From NCBI GenBank assembly GCA_030248295.1, contig JASANH010000306.1, positions 1 to 64,000 on the forward strand: DNA of 64,000 nucleotides, written 5' to 3'. Positions 1 through 9,624 of the stretch are shown here, in pieces. Made by a program: the position numbers and the translations under genes. Below the pieces are notes generated by a model, which worked only from the letters and a program-made list of their open reading frames with translations, was not told the origin of the DNA and searched no databases. The number at the start of each line of letters is the position of its first letter. Position 1 is the stretch's first letter. The stretch is from Mesodorylaimus sp. YZB2_4. Lineage: Eukaryota > Nematoda > Enoplea > Dorylaimida > Dorylaimidae.

Positions 1-80
1 ATGCTGCAAAGTGTCTGATACTGAGTCTGAGATCAGGTGGCACATGTGATAATGAGCCTATTGCTTCTTTGTCTTTTCAG

Positions 81-1078
81 TTACGTTGATCCGTCGACGG
101 GAAAACAGTGCACCGCCATTCTGAAAGGCGCCGCCCATCGCTCCAGACACATGGCCAAAGTGCACTGGTTGGAGGCCCCAGGACGTGGTCGGCGAGTGAG
201 GGCAGAGGAAAGGGAACGAATGACGGAGGAAGAGCACGCTGAATACAAGCGGAAAAATTTCCGGAAAGTAAGTGCACTTTACTTGCCTTTTATGCCTGTG
301 GCTCCAGCCAACAATTAATAATGTCCATACCCCTCGAGTATAAGGGACATACAGTATGCCATTATGGCTTGGGATGAACATCGAGACCCTCCTTAGAAGT
401 AATGGGTTTCCAGTCTTAGCTCAGCACGTTGTCCTCTGTAGCTAGAAAAGTCAGCCTATTGACCAATTTCACAACATTACTCTTATTTCTTTTCAGCAGA
501 GGAAGTCAGCCGCCACCACCACCAGCTCCACTCCTCCCGCCACTGCGTCCTCCGCCGCCGTTCCCAGCGTGACCCCGCCCGCCATTGCGTCCACCGCCGC
601 CCCTGCCGCCACTCCGTCCACTGTCACCTCGGGCGTAGCCACCACCCCGCCGATCATGCAGGTCATGACAGATCTTACGGTAAGCAGCTTTTATTTATGG
701 GTTTGCGGAGAGACCAGATATCCTTGTCTGAGAACTTTTATGGGATCATTTTCGATTCCTATAAAACCTAGTCATTTTGGGACACCAATAGTTAACTCAA
801 TGTCTTTAGAATAGCCTGTTCTACATTTACAGGAATCAGTCACAGGCGCCATCGTCGTCGTACCTGTTGCCGTCGATCCCACCGTGCCCCCACAGGACCG
901 TACAATACTCACGTCCTGGCTCGGGCAAAGCATGCCTGACTTTCCGACGACAACCGGCCAAGTGATTCGTGAAATGGTGGGCGCCGAGTTCACGTTGGTG
1001 GAGGGCAGGGTGACCAGAGTCGTACAATATTTTAATGGGCGTGTCGGGCATGTGGTAGCTTTAAACGATGAAAGTTAA
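81..1078 (+). CDS. 3' exons of an unknown Ala/Thr/Pro-rich gene
   Basis: Three exons join in phase: 81-267, 497-679 and 833-1078, ending at a TAA. The first has a TTTTCAG acceptor ending at 80 and a GTAAGT donor at 268. Its reading phase needs one base from an upstream exon, so the gene begins outside the window. Exon 1 has a Cys followed by H-x4-H (GKQC...RHMAKVH) that could be half of a C2H2 or BED-like finger, then a basic/acidic helix. Exon 2 is almost only Ala, Thr, Pro and Ser. Exon 3 holds a compact domain with GQVIREMVGAEF and GRVTRVVQYFNG. I do not recognise the family. No stop or frameshift is present, and the phase-0 junctions argue for a real gene. A DNA-binding or transposon-derived protein is possible but unproven. 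Confidence 0.6.
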
Positions 1079-2064
1079 AGATTGATTTTTTTGCGAGAAT
1101 GTTATCGGTGATTTTTTTTGTTTGAAAAACGTTGAAAAAATGAGTCCCTTGTTTGAATGGGACAAGATGACAAGTTTTTAGCGCCCTGACAAAACAGCAC
1201 AATATCAACAAGAATAGAGCGAAGGCGGATCCGGGAAAGTCCGGCCTGCTCGTATGTCATTGACTATTTCCTTTATTTTCTCGTCTAGTTTTCCACCACT
1301 CTTAATATGCACAAACTATTCACACACACCATACTTCATCAGATTTGTTCTCGATAGGCAAACCGATCGTTTTCTTTTTCGTTTATTCAGCGCCGCTGTT
1401 TAGGCGGTAGAATATTCCTCCGTATTCTGTAAAAAATTGCGAGAACAAGCGTAAGAGCATCGAACTGATAAACAAATAGCTAGTGATGATGAAAAACTTT
1501 AAAAATTTTCCAATGGGAACTTTGGATCGAATTTCTATCATAATTTTAGAATAATGTTGCATGTTTATTGTATCTGCGACATTGAATTGTTATATTTCCC
1601 TTCGAAGACATTCTAACGCAAAAACCCTCTGTGTAGCGCCCCGGAGACCTCTCTGCTTTGTATTGACACCATCCCGGAGGTCGTATGAGGATTGGGTGAT
1701 AAATGATTTAGCCGCCCGCAAAATTATTCACATTTAAAGTACCGCTGCTTCAAAAATTCCCTATCGGCAAAATAGACGCCTCACAGTCATAGAGTAATGC
1801 TTACTTCCTAGAAAAAAGGCTGAAGAACAATTTTTGCTCGCCTGTTTTCACCAATCAGAACATATATTCGACGAAACGGTCCTTTGAATCAATCATCTTC
1901 GTCGAAGTCCATCATTCCAACGCGGGCGGCTAAATATCTCGAGCAAAACTCAAGAAAAATTGGTCGGATCTTTTTTATTCGATGGGTTTTCAGGTAAAGG
2001 GGCGCTGCACAGAGCGGTTTTTCATCTTTGCCCTTACTTATTGAATAAAATTATTTTAAAGCCA
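1079..2064. other. Intergenic, no gene seen
   Basis: AT-rich DNA with stops in all frames. The only structure I see is a short inverted-repeat unit at 1706-1935, listed separately. Confidence 0.6.
1706..1935. repeat. 230-bp unit bounded by 14-bp perfect inverted repeats
   Basis: ATTTAGCCGCCCGC at 1706-1719 is exactly inverted at 1922-1935. The GC-rich tips stand out from the AT-rich filling. The size suits a MITE, but I saw no clear target-site duplication and no second copy in this window. Confidence 0.4.
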
Positions 2065-2442
2065 TCAAATCACCAAATTTCCCCCTTTTTTTCGGCCGCG
2101 CACACCCAGCCGCGGCGAGAGGATTACTGTAGCCAAATTGTACACAGGGTATAGGCTTGAAGGAGCCGTGGGTTGCGCATCGCCGAGCGTCTGCTCGATC
2201 AAGTCCGCAGCTTTCAAGACGATATCGTCGAACTCGTCTTTATACACAATCATGCCTAAAAAATTTACACATGTATATATTGTCACATGTCGCACAGTCG
2301 ATTAGCACATACCTTCCCTCGTTGGATAAATCTTGGACTGGATCGCATTACACTTTCGAAATGAGAGGGACAGATTCCCGTCCCAGATTTGGGAGAGGAA
2401 ATACATGCTTTCACCCAAATGGAAACAATTTGACGGGTTCAT
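2065..2442 (-). CDS. Two-exon small unknown protein (106 aa)
   Basis: On the minus strand an ATG at 2442 opens exon 1 (2442-2313). A GTATGT donor at 2312 and a TTTTTTAG acceptor bound a 57-bp intron (2256-2312). Exon 2 (2255-2065) continues in phase to a TGA. The product begins MNPSNCFHLGES, has an acidic helical centre (KDEFDDIVLKAADLIEQ) and ends in a basic tail (RGRKKGGN). No family is recognised. A good TATA box lies about 55 bp upstream of the ATG, and a perfect 21-bp palindrome lies upstream of that, so the locus has a complete promoter-to-stop layout. The spliced frame is clean, which supports a functional gene. Confidence 0.6.
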
Positions 2443-2494
2443 CGTTGAGACAGGATTCGGATGGGACACACTGCCTCCCTGTTGTCGCCGTGCA

Positions 2495-2505
2495 GCTTAT
2501 ATAGG
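2495..2505 (-). promoter_or_regulatory. TATA box of the 2065-2442 gene
   Basis: CCTATATAAGC on the minus strand, 53-63 bp upstream of the ATG at 2442. Transcription would start near 2470, giving a short leader. Confidence 0.5.
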
Positions 2506-2528
2506 TTTTTGGGAATAGTCGTCGTCGC

Positions 2529-2549
2529 GCAGATCAGCTGCTGATCTGC
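2529..2549. promoter_or_regulatory. Perfect palindrome upstream of TATA box
   Basis: GCAGATCAGC, one central T, then GCTGATCTGC: ten-base arms with perfect complementarity. It sits about 25-55 bp upstream of the TATA box of the minus-strand gene, where a dimeric regulator could bind. The same 30 bp is followed by a 10-bp tandem repeat at 2556-2590. Confidence 0.4.
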
Positions 2550-2555
2550 ACGACG

Positions 2556-2590
2556 TGACAGTCAGTGACAGTCAGTGGCAGTCAGTGACT
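2556..2590. repeat. 10-bp tandem repeat (GTCAGTGACA), 3.5 copies
   Basis: GTCAGTGACA is repeated directly with one substitution (GTCAGTGGCA) in the third copy. Confidence 0.75.
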
Positions 2591-2675
2591 TGACGTGGCG
2601 GGTGGGAAACCTGCCTTCGCAGTCTGATTGGCAAGCGTCGTATCAGATCCAGATGTTAAATCGGAACAAGAAACT

Positions 2676-3179
2676 GAATAATTTTGTGGTTTGCGGTTAT
2701 TAGCGCGAGTTTTGGGGTATTAGACCATGTTTAGAGAGCGCGCTGACTTATAATTTTGTGATTTGTGGTTATTAGCGCGAGTTTTGGGGTATTAGACCAT
2801 GTTTAGAGAGCGCGCTGACTTATAATTTTGTGGTTTGCGGTTATTAGCGCGAGTTTTGGGGTATTAGACCATGTTTAGAGAGCGCGCTGACTTATAATTT
2901 TGTGATTTGTGGTTATTAGCGCGAGTTTTGAGGTATTAGACCATGTTTAGAGAGCGCGCTGACTTATAATTTTGTGATTTGTGGTTATTAGCGCGAGTTT
3001 TGAGGTATTAGACCATGTTTAGAGAGCGCGTTGACTTATAATTTTGTGATTTGTGGTTATTAGCGCGAGTTTTGAGGTATTAGACCATGTTTAGAGAGCG
3101 CGCTGACTTATAATTTTGTGGTTTGCGGTTATTAGCGCGAGTTTTGGGGTATTATACCATGTTTAGAGAGCGCGCTGAC
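2676..3179. repeat. 72-bp minisatellite, 7 copies
   Basis: Units start at 2676, 2748, 2820, 2892, 2964, 3036 and 3108, exactly 72 bp apart. Each contains TTATTAGCGCGAGTTTT, GGTATTAGACCATG and GAGAGCGCGCTGAC. Copies differ at a few positions that recur in patterns (TGGTTTGCGG versus TGATTTGTGG; GGGGTA versus GAGGTA), so the array grew by homogenising multi-unit duplications. The last unit has TATACC for TAGACC. The array ends about 80 bp before the homologous block of HMG copy 1. Confidence 0.95.
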
Positions 3180-3455
3180 TTATAGCTATATTGTAGGATG
3201 GTATGTTTTTGTACGCAATATATAACTGGGGAAACCTCGAGCTGTGTTCACTCATGCAGGAATACTTGGCTACTGACGGTTGTTAGAAAATGTCAAAAGT
3301 TGTTGGCGCTCTGCCCTCTTCCCTTTCATCACCTAGAGCCTGGTTATTCGTGACTGAGTAGCTCGAGTACCTATCCTTATTATTTTTACGATTATTTTGA
3401 TCTTATTTCCTCCTAATCTTAATCAGGTCATTTTTTATTTTTAGAACATCAAACA

Positions 3456-3647
3456 ATGCCTCGAGTCAATGGATTCTCGCTGTACGCAAGAACTGTATTT
3501 CTGAACACGGGCCTGGCCGCCAACATGAGCCAGGCCTGTTCAATGGCCGATCACACTTGGCCAACTTTGTCCGAGGAGGAGCGTGCGAGCTGGAAGCAGC
3601 AGGCGGCTGCTATCCGCCAGCAGCAACAGCAACAGCAACAGCAGTAG
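3456..3647 (+). CDS. Small HMG-box-like, polyQ-tailed protein, copy 1 (intact)
   Basis: A 63-residue protein: MPRVNGFSLYARTVF, a middle helix rich in Ala/Met/Cys, then WPTLSEEERASWKQQAA and a run of nine Gln. The NGFSLYA start and the W-x2-L-x2-EE-x3-W helix match the layout of an HMG box, most like the short Maelstrom-type box, which binds DNA or RNA. The box is shorter than the usual 70-75 residues. The ATG lies 11 bp into an exon whose TTTTTAG acceptor ends at 3444. About 390 bp including this upstream sequence are shared with copy 2 (31958-32341, minus), and a more diverged version with copy 3 (54899-55096). This is the only copy with both a start codon and an unbroken frame. It converges tail-to-tail with the membrane-protein gene at 3551-4207. 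Confidence 0.6.
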   Translation: MPRVNGFSLYARTVFLNTGLAANMSQACSMADHTWPTLSEEERASWKQQAAAIRQQQQQQQQQ

Positions 3648-4207
3648 TGAGCGTCAGTGAAAAATGGCGGGGCGTGCGAGTCGATTTCAAATAGGATGAC
3701 ATGCTTGATATTGTTGGCTGACAGAAAGTAGCGTAATTGGTTCGGGTTGTCGTGAGAAAGCTGGAGTGTTTTATCACACGGCCAGAATACTTGATGCTTG
3801 TCGAATTGGAGAACACAACGTGTGTACGCTTCATATAAAATTAAAATTTCGTCAGACGAGTACTTGTAACAGGGTTTTCCATCTTGAACCAATTCGTAAA
3901 CATTTCGTTCAGTACTTGAGCAAAAATAAGTTTCGCCATTGACGTGTGTGCAGTTTTTAATTTCACGTTGCACGGTTGCATTTCCGTCATCGACTTTCTC
4001 AATCCATAGGCAATCAGATGCATGAAAAATTTCCGGTTGAGTTGAATATTTTTCGAATATATGTGAAAATATAACTAGAATCATGAACGCTGTGACTATA
4101 ATATTAGTGATTAATATCTTATCAAAATGATTAAATCTTCCCGGTCTTTGAACCCTAGCCAATAATTCTGTCATTTCAAACAGGAACGGGTTACGACCAG
4201 CCATCAT
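3551..4207 (-). CDS. Single-pass membrane protein, Cys-rich ectodomain, unknown
   Basis: About 218 residues from the Met at 4207 (MMAGRNPFLFEM). A TTTCAG acceptor lies just upstream, so the 17 extra upstream codons are probably intron. After a short basic cytoplasmic stretch there is one hydrophobic segment (residues about 31-51, ILITNIIVTAFMILVIF). A Cys-rich region with NAT and NCT glycosylation sites follows. This fits a type II membrane protein. The last ~32 codons are antisense to the polyQ end of HMG copy 1 and read as a Cys run; the true end may be earlier or spliced. TATATAAAC on the minus strand at 4233-4241 could be a TATA box if there is no upstream exon. No family is recognised. 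Confidence 0.5.
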   Translation of the reverse strand: MMAGRNPFLFEMTELLARVQRPGRFNHFDKILITNIIVTAFMILVIFSHIFEKYSTQPEIFHASDCLWIEKVDDGNATVQREIKNCTHVNGETYFCSSTERNVYELVQDGKPCYKYSSDEILILYEAYTRCVLQFDKHQVFWPCDKTLQLSHDNPNQLRYFLSANNIKHVILFEIDSHAPPFFTDAHYCCCCCCCCWRIAAACCFQLARSSSDKVGQV

Positions 4208-4403
4208 GATCTGAAATGGGGAAAATGACGTTAGTTTATATACATTTATTGAAGTCATAATAAGACATTAAATATTTGAATTCTACAGCACTCGATGACA
4301 TGAAACTCTTCAGACTATGACACAATTCCGAAATTCGTTACGCAGCTTAACTCTCTAGTCGTCAACTGTCTTCACTATGCACACTCGCCCCACATTGCAA
4401 ACC

Positions 4404-4475
4404 GCCCTAGTGGTGTGATTGGTAGAACTTTTGACTTCCAATCGGGCGAGGCGAGTTCGATTCTTAGCGGGCGCA
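4404..4475 (+). tRNA. Degenerate tRNA-Gly (TCC) or tRNA-derived SINE head
   Basis: GTGGTGTGATTGGTAG resembles the tRNA-Gly D arm, CTTCCAA is the anticodon loop with TCC, and GAGTTCGATTC is a good B box. The acceptor stem pairs in about 5 of 7 positions and the T stem is poor, so it is probably a pseudogene or the head of a SINE. Confidence 0.45.
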
Positions 4476-4725
4476 AAACTTTTCACTTTTCTAAAATCAT
4501 TGTTCATCAATGGTTGATTAAACACTTGTGATATGATAAGAAGATTGGAGCTTGACTTGCTGACTGGTCGATGATAAGGTTCAGCTAATGACTGATAAGG
4601 GGGCTTACAGTGATAAGAAGGGTCGAATGGGTATTTATTAGGGTGGTAAGCTAATTAAGGCCCTGCGGGGCTTGGCTTAAGGCTAGTGGTCAGTAGCTGA
4701 GGGGTGATAATAAGCTGGTATGGTT

Positions 4726-4750
4726 AGCTGGGGGGGCTTCGCCCCCAGCT
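4726..4750. other. Strong GC hairpin
   Basis: AGCTGGGGG at 4726-4734 pairs with CCCCCAGCT at 4742-4750 around a seven-base loop containing CTTCG. It lies at the edge of the BEL/Pao remnant, in a GATAAG-rich stretch. Confidence 0.5.
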
Positions 4751-4778
4751 AGCTACGGCAGCGCGACTCCCTACATAA

Positions 4779-5026
4779 CTACTGGCTTGAATGGGCCTCC
4801 ATAATACCGGCGAGAAATAAGGCAGCTTTGCAGGCATCGAAACACCTCGTACCCAGTATCGCTGGCGAAATTGAGCCAGCGTCGTTGCGACCCCTGAATG
4901 CAGCATCCGTTGATAAATGTCTTCGATGATGAGTTTTGTAAACTTGGACCCTCGAGGCAGTATTATTGGATTCTTTTCCTCTTCTGGAATCGCGGCGTTC
5001 TCTAATCGACCTTTGCACCGTATCAT
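4779..5026 (-). pseudogene. BEL/Pao retrotransposon integrase zinc-binding fragment
   Basis: The frame reads IRCKGRLENAAIP, then KNPIILPRGSKFTKLIIED, HSGVATTLAQFRQRYW and VRG. This is the conserved path through the H2C2 zinc-binding domain at the start of the integrase of BEL/Pao elements. The first zinc histidine is Tyr (EDIYQRMLHSG) and the C-x2-C pair is missing. Nothing of reverse transcriptase or the integrase core flanks it, so this is an isolated dead fragment of a polyprotein. Confidence 0.65.
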
Positions 5027-5770
5027 TCTCCCTTATTAGCTTAAGTAAGAAATTATCAAAATTTGGTTACGGCTTATAGGGCTTGATCTTGTATTTGGAC
5101 CAGAATGATTCTTAGCGCGCTAAGAATCATTTTAGGGTATTATTTTTCTTTTAACTTAATTATAGGAGGGTTTGTTTGAAGAATAAGAGCTGCCGGAGTT
5201 TATTGAATAAATTTATTAATTATGCTACTTTTTATTTTGTTCAGCAGGAAAGTGATAGGATTTTTTTTTAAAAATCCAATCCGATCTGATTTGGCCAATG
5301 AATTCAGCCAAGAAAATTAGCAAGAATAAAAGTTACCTCTTCTCTCTTTGAAGGGTTTATTTTAACAGGGTGACTCTTCTCTAGTAAGCTATTATTTTTT
5401 GGTTCGGGAAGATTACTTTTATCTAGGATTGTTTTAACAATTTCGGTATTTTTTTAACATACTAATAGCATTTTGACAAAGTATAGGAATTTCAAAATTT
5501 ATTCAATTATACAAATAGACAATTGGAAAGATTACACGATCTGATTATAGTATGATTGGTAAATATTATGTCTGTGATTTTACTGATTAGCTACAAAGTA
5601 TTAATACTATTAGCTACAAAGTATTAGTACAAAGCCACACGTTGGCTAAATGGATTCCAGACTGAATCCCCAATTGACAGTAGGAAACGAAGGTCGTTGT
5701 CGTTCCAAGCGGAACTACTATTCAGGATTGGTTCCCGAGGAACCAAGGTACTTGGGTTCGTCGAGTCGAG
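5027..5770. other. AT-rich intergenic DNA, no gene seen
   Basis: Only short local repeats are visible, such as two copies of AGCTACAAAGTATTA near 5590-5630 and a 7-bp palindromic repeat TTCTTAGCGCGCTAAGAA near 5110. Confidence 0.5.
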
Positions 5771-7548
5771 AGGTGTCACGAATTTCTTTGTGTTTCCGGG
5801 TCCTATAGGGCAGCTATGTAGCTAACCGGCACAGTGCGCCTAAGAAACGGGCAACAGACAACTACGGAAAGTAGAACCGCCTTGATGAGTATGCCGATAA
5901 TCAAAACGCATTCGGTTTCACTGACGAGCTTCTACTCTTCGTCTAGGGCACACGGACTGAACGGTGTCAGCGTAGTGTTTCTATCTAGGCTTCTCCCACC
6001 ATAGGTTCTAATTCGGGTAACGGTGGATGCTGCCAAGTTCCAAGAAGCGTGCATTTGGTTTTTGGCTAAAGTCGAGGCTTTTCAGAAGTCTTTAAACTTG
6101 GCAACTCTTCGTAAGATTTTTTCAGGGTCCATGTTACTGAGTTAGTATTTCCATCCTAGTCGCTTCTTAATGACATCCAAATTCTGCGCACGTCACTTCT
6201 TAGAAATAAGATTAGTACTCCTGGCTAGAAAAGTCTTGGCAATGTTACAACATTCACATATATATCGATTTTAGCGGTACCAGCAAGCTCACGTCTCTAA
6301 GAAAGCACATCCATCAAAAACGCACGCGTTCTTTTTTATTCGTACCTTGCCGTTGCGTAAACATGCAAATTTACTAAGGCGCACGTCAGCTGTTCTACGT
6401 GACACTTTATGCTTGCTTTCCCTGAAGTTGACTATATCGACAAGGTCTCGTGGATCGCAAGTTTCAGAACTGACTCTATGTCCGCTAACTCCATCCAATT
6501 TTTCGCACTCACTGCAAGTGTGAGCGAAGGTTGCACTCCCCTAATGATTTTACCCCTATTAGGGGTCGGTTCCGAGTTCGAACTACCAGGAAAGCATCCG
6601 TATCTTTGTGTATTTGAATCGTACACGGCTAAGCGAATACTGCCCTCACGGCTTTTTGGGCCAATCTGCGGGAGAATGCGCCAGGAAAATACCAGCGGCC
6701 CTCACCAGAAGCATTATACCGTGGGAGGCGGACGGCCCCGCATTAACGTTAGAACTGTAGTTTGGCGAGGGTGAGCTCAGCAAGGTCTTGACCATACAGA
6801 CGTGGAGACTGCTCTGAACGTCCTACGATTCGCTGCCGTTTTAGCCTTATGATTAGACCATTAGACCTGCGACTAAGCCATATCAGTGGTTTAGGCCCAC
6901 TTGACTGGTGTTTTTCGAGCAAGCGCCATTATTCGGGGTAAAAAAAAATTTTTATTCCACCCCCCCCCCCACGAATAATGCCGAACGAAACACGACTCGA
7001 ATCCGAACAAAGAAACCAGTCCGGGACAGATACGGCAGTTCCGAGACTGGTTGCCTCTCTCCCCATACTAGGTCGAGGGTTCACCATCTTTTCCCTGCAC
7101 TTCTGACTTTTCTTACGCTTCGACTCGGCCGTCGTCCCACTAATCCATGGGCCATCGCTCTCCGGCGCTTAGTCAGGACAGATATACTGTACTCTTAGCG
7201 AGAGTGCCGACCACTTCTTGGACACTGGATTTGCAGGACCCGCCAGCTTCGCTGGCTGACGCTGGGTACGCTAGAGAAGTCACCCAGCGAACGCTTGCGG
7301 GCCTTTCCAGCACTCCAGCTTGCTGTTTGGTCAGGAGGCTGGCTGGCCTCTCCAGCATTGAGGGGCGCATATTCGGACAATTTAGCCCTAAAGGGCGGAC
7401 GTGAGTCGAGTTTCTCCACAAAAAACTGTCAGAATGCGCGCGCCACTGCGAGTGAATGCCGCCCATTAAGAATTTCTGTTGGCATGTCAGTTCAGTTTTT
7501 TCAAATGAGCTTTTTTCTTCCAATTTGTTCCGTCGCACGTACATATAG

Positions 7549-8663
7549 TCGGATTAATCAGCCTAGAGGCACTACGATGCACGGCGCCAGTCTGGCGGGG
7601 AGGCCCATGGCCGCGCGAAACACAAAACTAGTGACGAGCGCGCGCCTGAAAACAGGTTTCATGTATGCTAGGGGCGGCGTTTTTTCGAATTCCTAGCGCC
7701 AGATGTGTGATACCTTTTTTGAGTGAGGCCTTCTAGATAGCCGCATGACATCGAGAAGACCATCTGCACATTGAAAAATGCAGAAAAGCCAGTGTTTTTG
7801 AACCCAGCTCGGTTTTGTTCAGTGAATTTGTCTTTCTCCCCACTGCGCATCCACACAGCAGGCTGAACTATCCTTTGCGAACATTCGCTACGGTACCTGA
7901 ATTGGATAAGTCGTGATATATAAAAATCATGAAAACTCTATTTATAGTACCAATAATTTTATTACTATTAGTTCGCGAAAGCTAATATGGCGACACTGAT
8001 GAGGACACCGAGCTGTTCACGGAGCCAGATGCCAGTATTTATATTGACATGGACACAAGTATGGATGTAGACATGAACATACCAGAAGTTCACGTCCAGT
8101 TAAACACAGATTTAAGTTTGAATGATGGAGTGGATGGCGGATTAGCGTCAAAACGCACTCAAAAACGTCCATGTGGGATCACGCAGCATACCTTAAATTT
8201 ATTCCTCAATTGCAAGCTGATCCCTCTGCAAATGAAAGAAATGAAGGCCACTCAGGATCATAAGTACCTGTGCCAGCAGTGCAACAGATTCCCCACTTCA
8301 ATGCCCAAAGTTCACGTGGAAAAAATACATGTGCGCCCTGAATTTCACAAAGATGCTTTGGCACCAATCGAGAAATTCGATAGTCCCGATGTACAACTAA
8401 GGCTAGCCGTGATCAATGCAAGCCTTAATTTTTTCCGCCTTACACCCCGCCCCCGCCCGCTCTAAAAGGTCAATAAAATCCACCCCTGCCGAGCGGGACA
8501 ATCCTTAGTCACATGTCCTTTTGCTAAAACTCTCCCGCCCCTAGCATACAAGAAACCTGTTTTCAGGCGCGCTCTCGTTACTAGTTTTGTGTTTCGCGCG
8601 GCCATGGGCATCCCCGCCAGACTGGCGCCGTGCATCGTAGTGCCTCTAGGCTGATTAATCCGA
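7549..8663. mobile_element. Nested 1.1-kb element with about 130-bp terminal inverted repeats
   Basis: The segment 7549-7679 (TCGGATTAATCAGCC...) is inverted at 8530-8663 with few mismatches. The match covers GCACTACGATGCACGG, CCAGTCTGGCGGGG and ACACAAAACTAGT. The arms are far better preserved than those of the surrounding foldback element, so this insertion is younger. Between them lies a 138-codon frame (8049-8465). Confidence 0.75.
8049..8465 (+). CDS. C2H2 zinc-finger-like protein inside the nested element
   Basis: 138 residues from the ATG at 8049; the frame stays open about 55 bp upstream, where it is very acidic. The N-terminus is Asp/Met-rich (MDTSMDVDMNIPEVH). A C-x2-C finger with two C-terminal histidines follows (YLCQQCNRF...HVEKIH). 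It ends in a Pro/Arg tail that runs into the right inverted repeat, so the C-terminus may be accidental. The family is not recognised. Its position between the terminal repeats suggests an element-encoded or captured DNA-binding protein rather than a DDE transposase. Confidence 0.45.
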   Translation: MDTSMDVDMNIPEVHVQLNTDLSLNDGVDGGLASKRTQKRPCGITQHTLNLFLNCKLIPLQMKEMKATQDHKYLCQQCNRFPTSMPKVHVEKIHVRPEFHKDALAPIEKFDSPDVQLRLAVINASLNFFRLTPRPRPL

Positions 8664-9624
8664 CAATAGTGTCGAAACGTCAAACTATTGAACAAGAGAA
8701 GGCACAAAGTAGGATCATACTCCAGTTCTGCACGCGCTATTGTTCGAGTGACCTGTGTGTATCCCGCACACCAGCTGCGACGGCCCCCGCACGCGTATAT
8801 AGCGTAACTTTCTACACGCCTATACTTCCTACAAGCCTATCCTCCCTGTAGATGGATGCGTGCATAGTGTGTGTACTCTTAGAAAGCCAGATGGAATGTT
8901 TAAATTTATGCAATGAATACTAAAAAACAAAATTGATAAATTAGCAAAAAATACTGTAGAGCCGACTCTGATGCACATGCCAATAAAATAGGCTGCGCGC
9001 CGCACACGCTTACGCGCACCGCCTGCTTTTACCGCCCGCAGTTTATCGCCCATAAACTGGCAGTTTACATAGTGGTGATTTATGTGCAAAGTGGAACACG
9101 CGCGCCATCGATGACTAGGTTACCTAAGGGACATGAACGTAGTAGAACCGCTAAGGCCGATACACACGTTTAATGTTGTAACGTTGTCAAGGTCCCTTCA
9201 GCACCAATTTCTCTCTAAGGTCAACTCTGCCATACTCTCGGAAAACGTTGCCAAGTTTTCAAACCATTGGAAGTCTTAATTTGACCCAAAATTAAATGCA
9301 CGCTCTTTAAAAAATTTGGCAGCCTCCACCGTTCCCAGAATTAGAACCTTTTGTACGGTAGGAGAAGCCTACATAAAAACGCTGCGTCGACAACGTTCAA
9401 TCATTATCCCCTAAAAACGAGTAAAAGTTGGTTAATAAAAGCGAATGTGCTCCAAAGCTGCGTTTTGATCATCAGCATACTCATCATCGCATTCCTACTT
9501 GCCGCATTTGTCTAGTGCCCATTTATTAGAAACGCGTAGTGCCAGGTAGTCACATAACTGCCTGATGGTACTTGCACAGTACACGAAGCAATCCGTGACA
9601 TAAAATGGAGGTTCCAGCAAGATC

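Larger units (their letters stand above)
5774..9601. mobile_element. Foldback-type element with about 450-500-bp inverted arms
   Basis: The left arm 5774-6282 reappears inverted at 9144-9601. Matching blocks in order include the GTCACG...TTCTTTGTG edge, GATGAGTATGC...GATCAAAACGC, TAGGCTTCTCC, GGTTCTAATT, GTGCATTT, AAACTTGGCAAC and GTTACAACATT. The arms are diverged by roughly a quarter and contain small indels. The ~2.9-kb interior has no recognisable transposase, and a separate inverted-repeat element (7549-8663) lies inside it. No target duplication could be resolved. Confidence 0.6.

Noticed and set aside
6409-6774. 121-codon plus-strand frame inside the foldback element
   Set aside because: No domain, and an overlapping minus frame is equally open.
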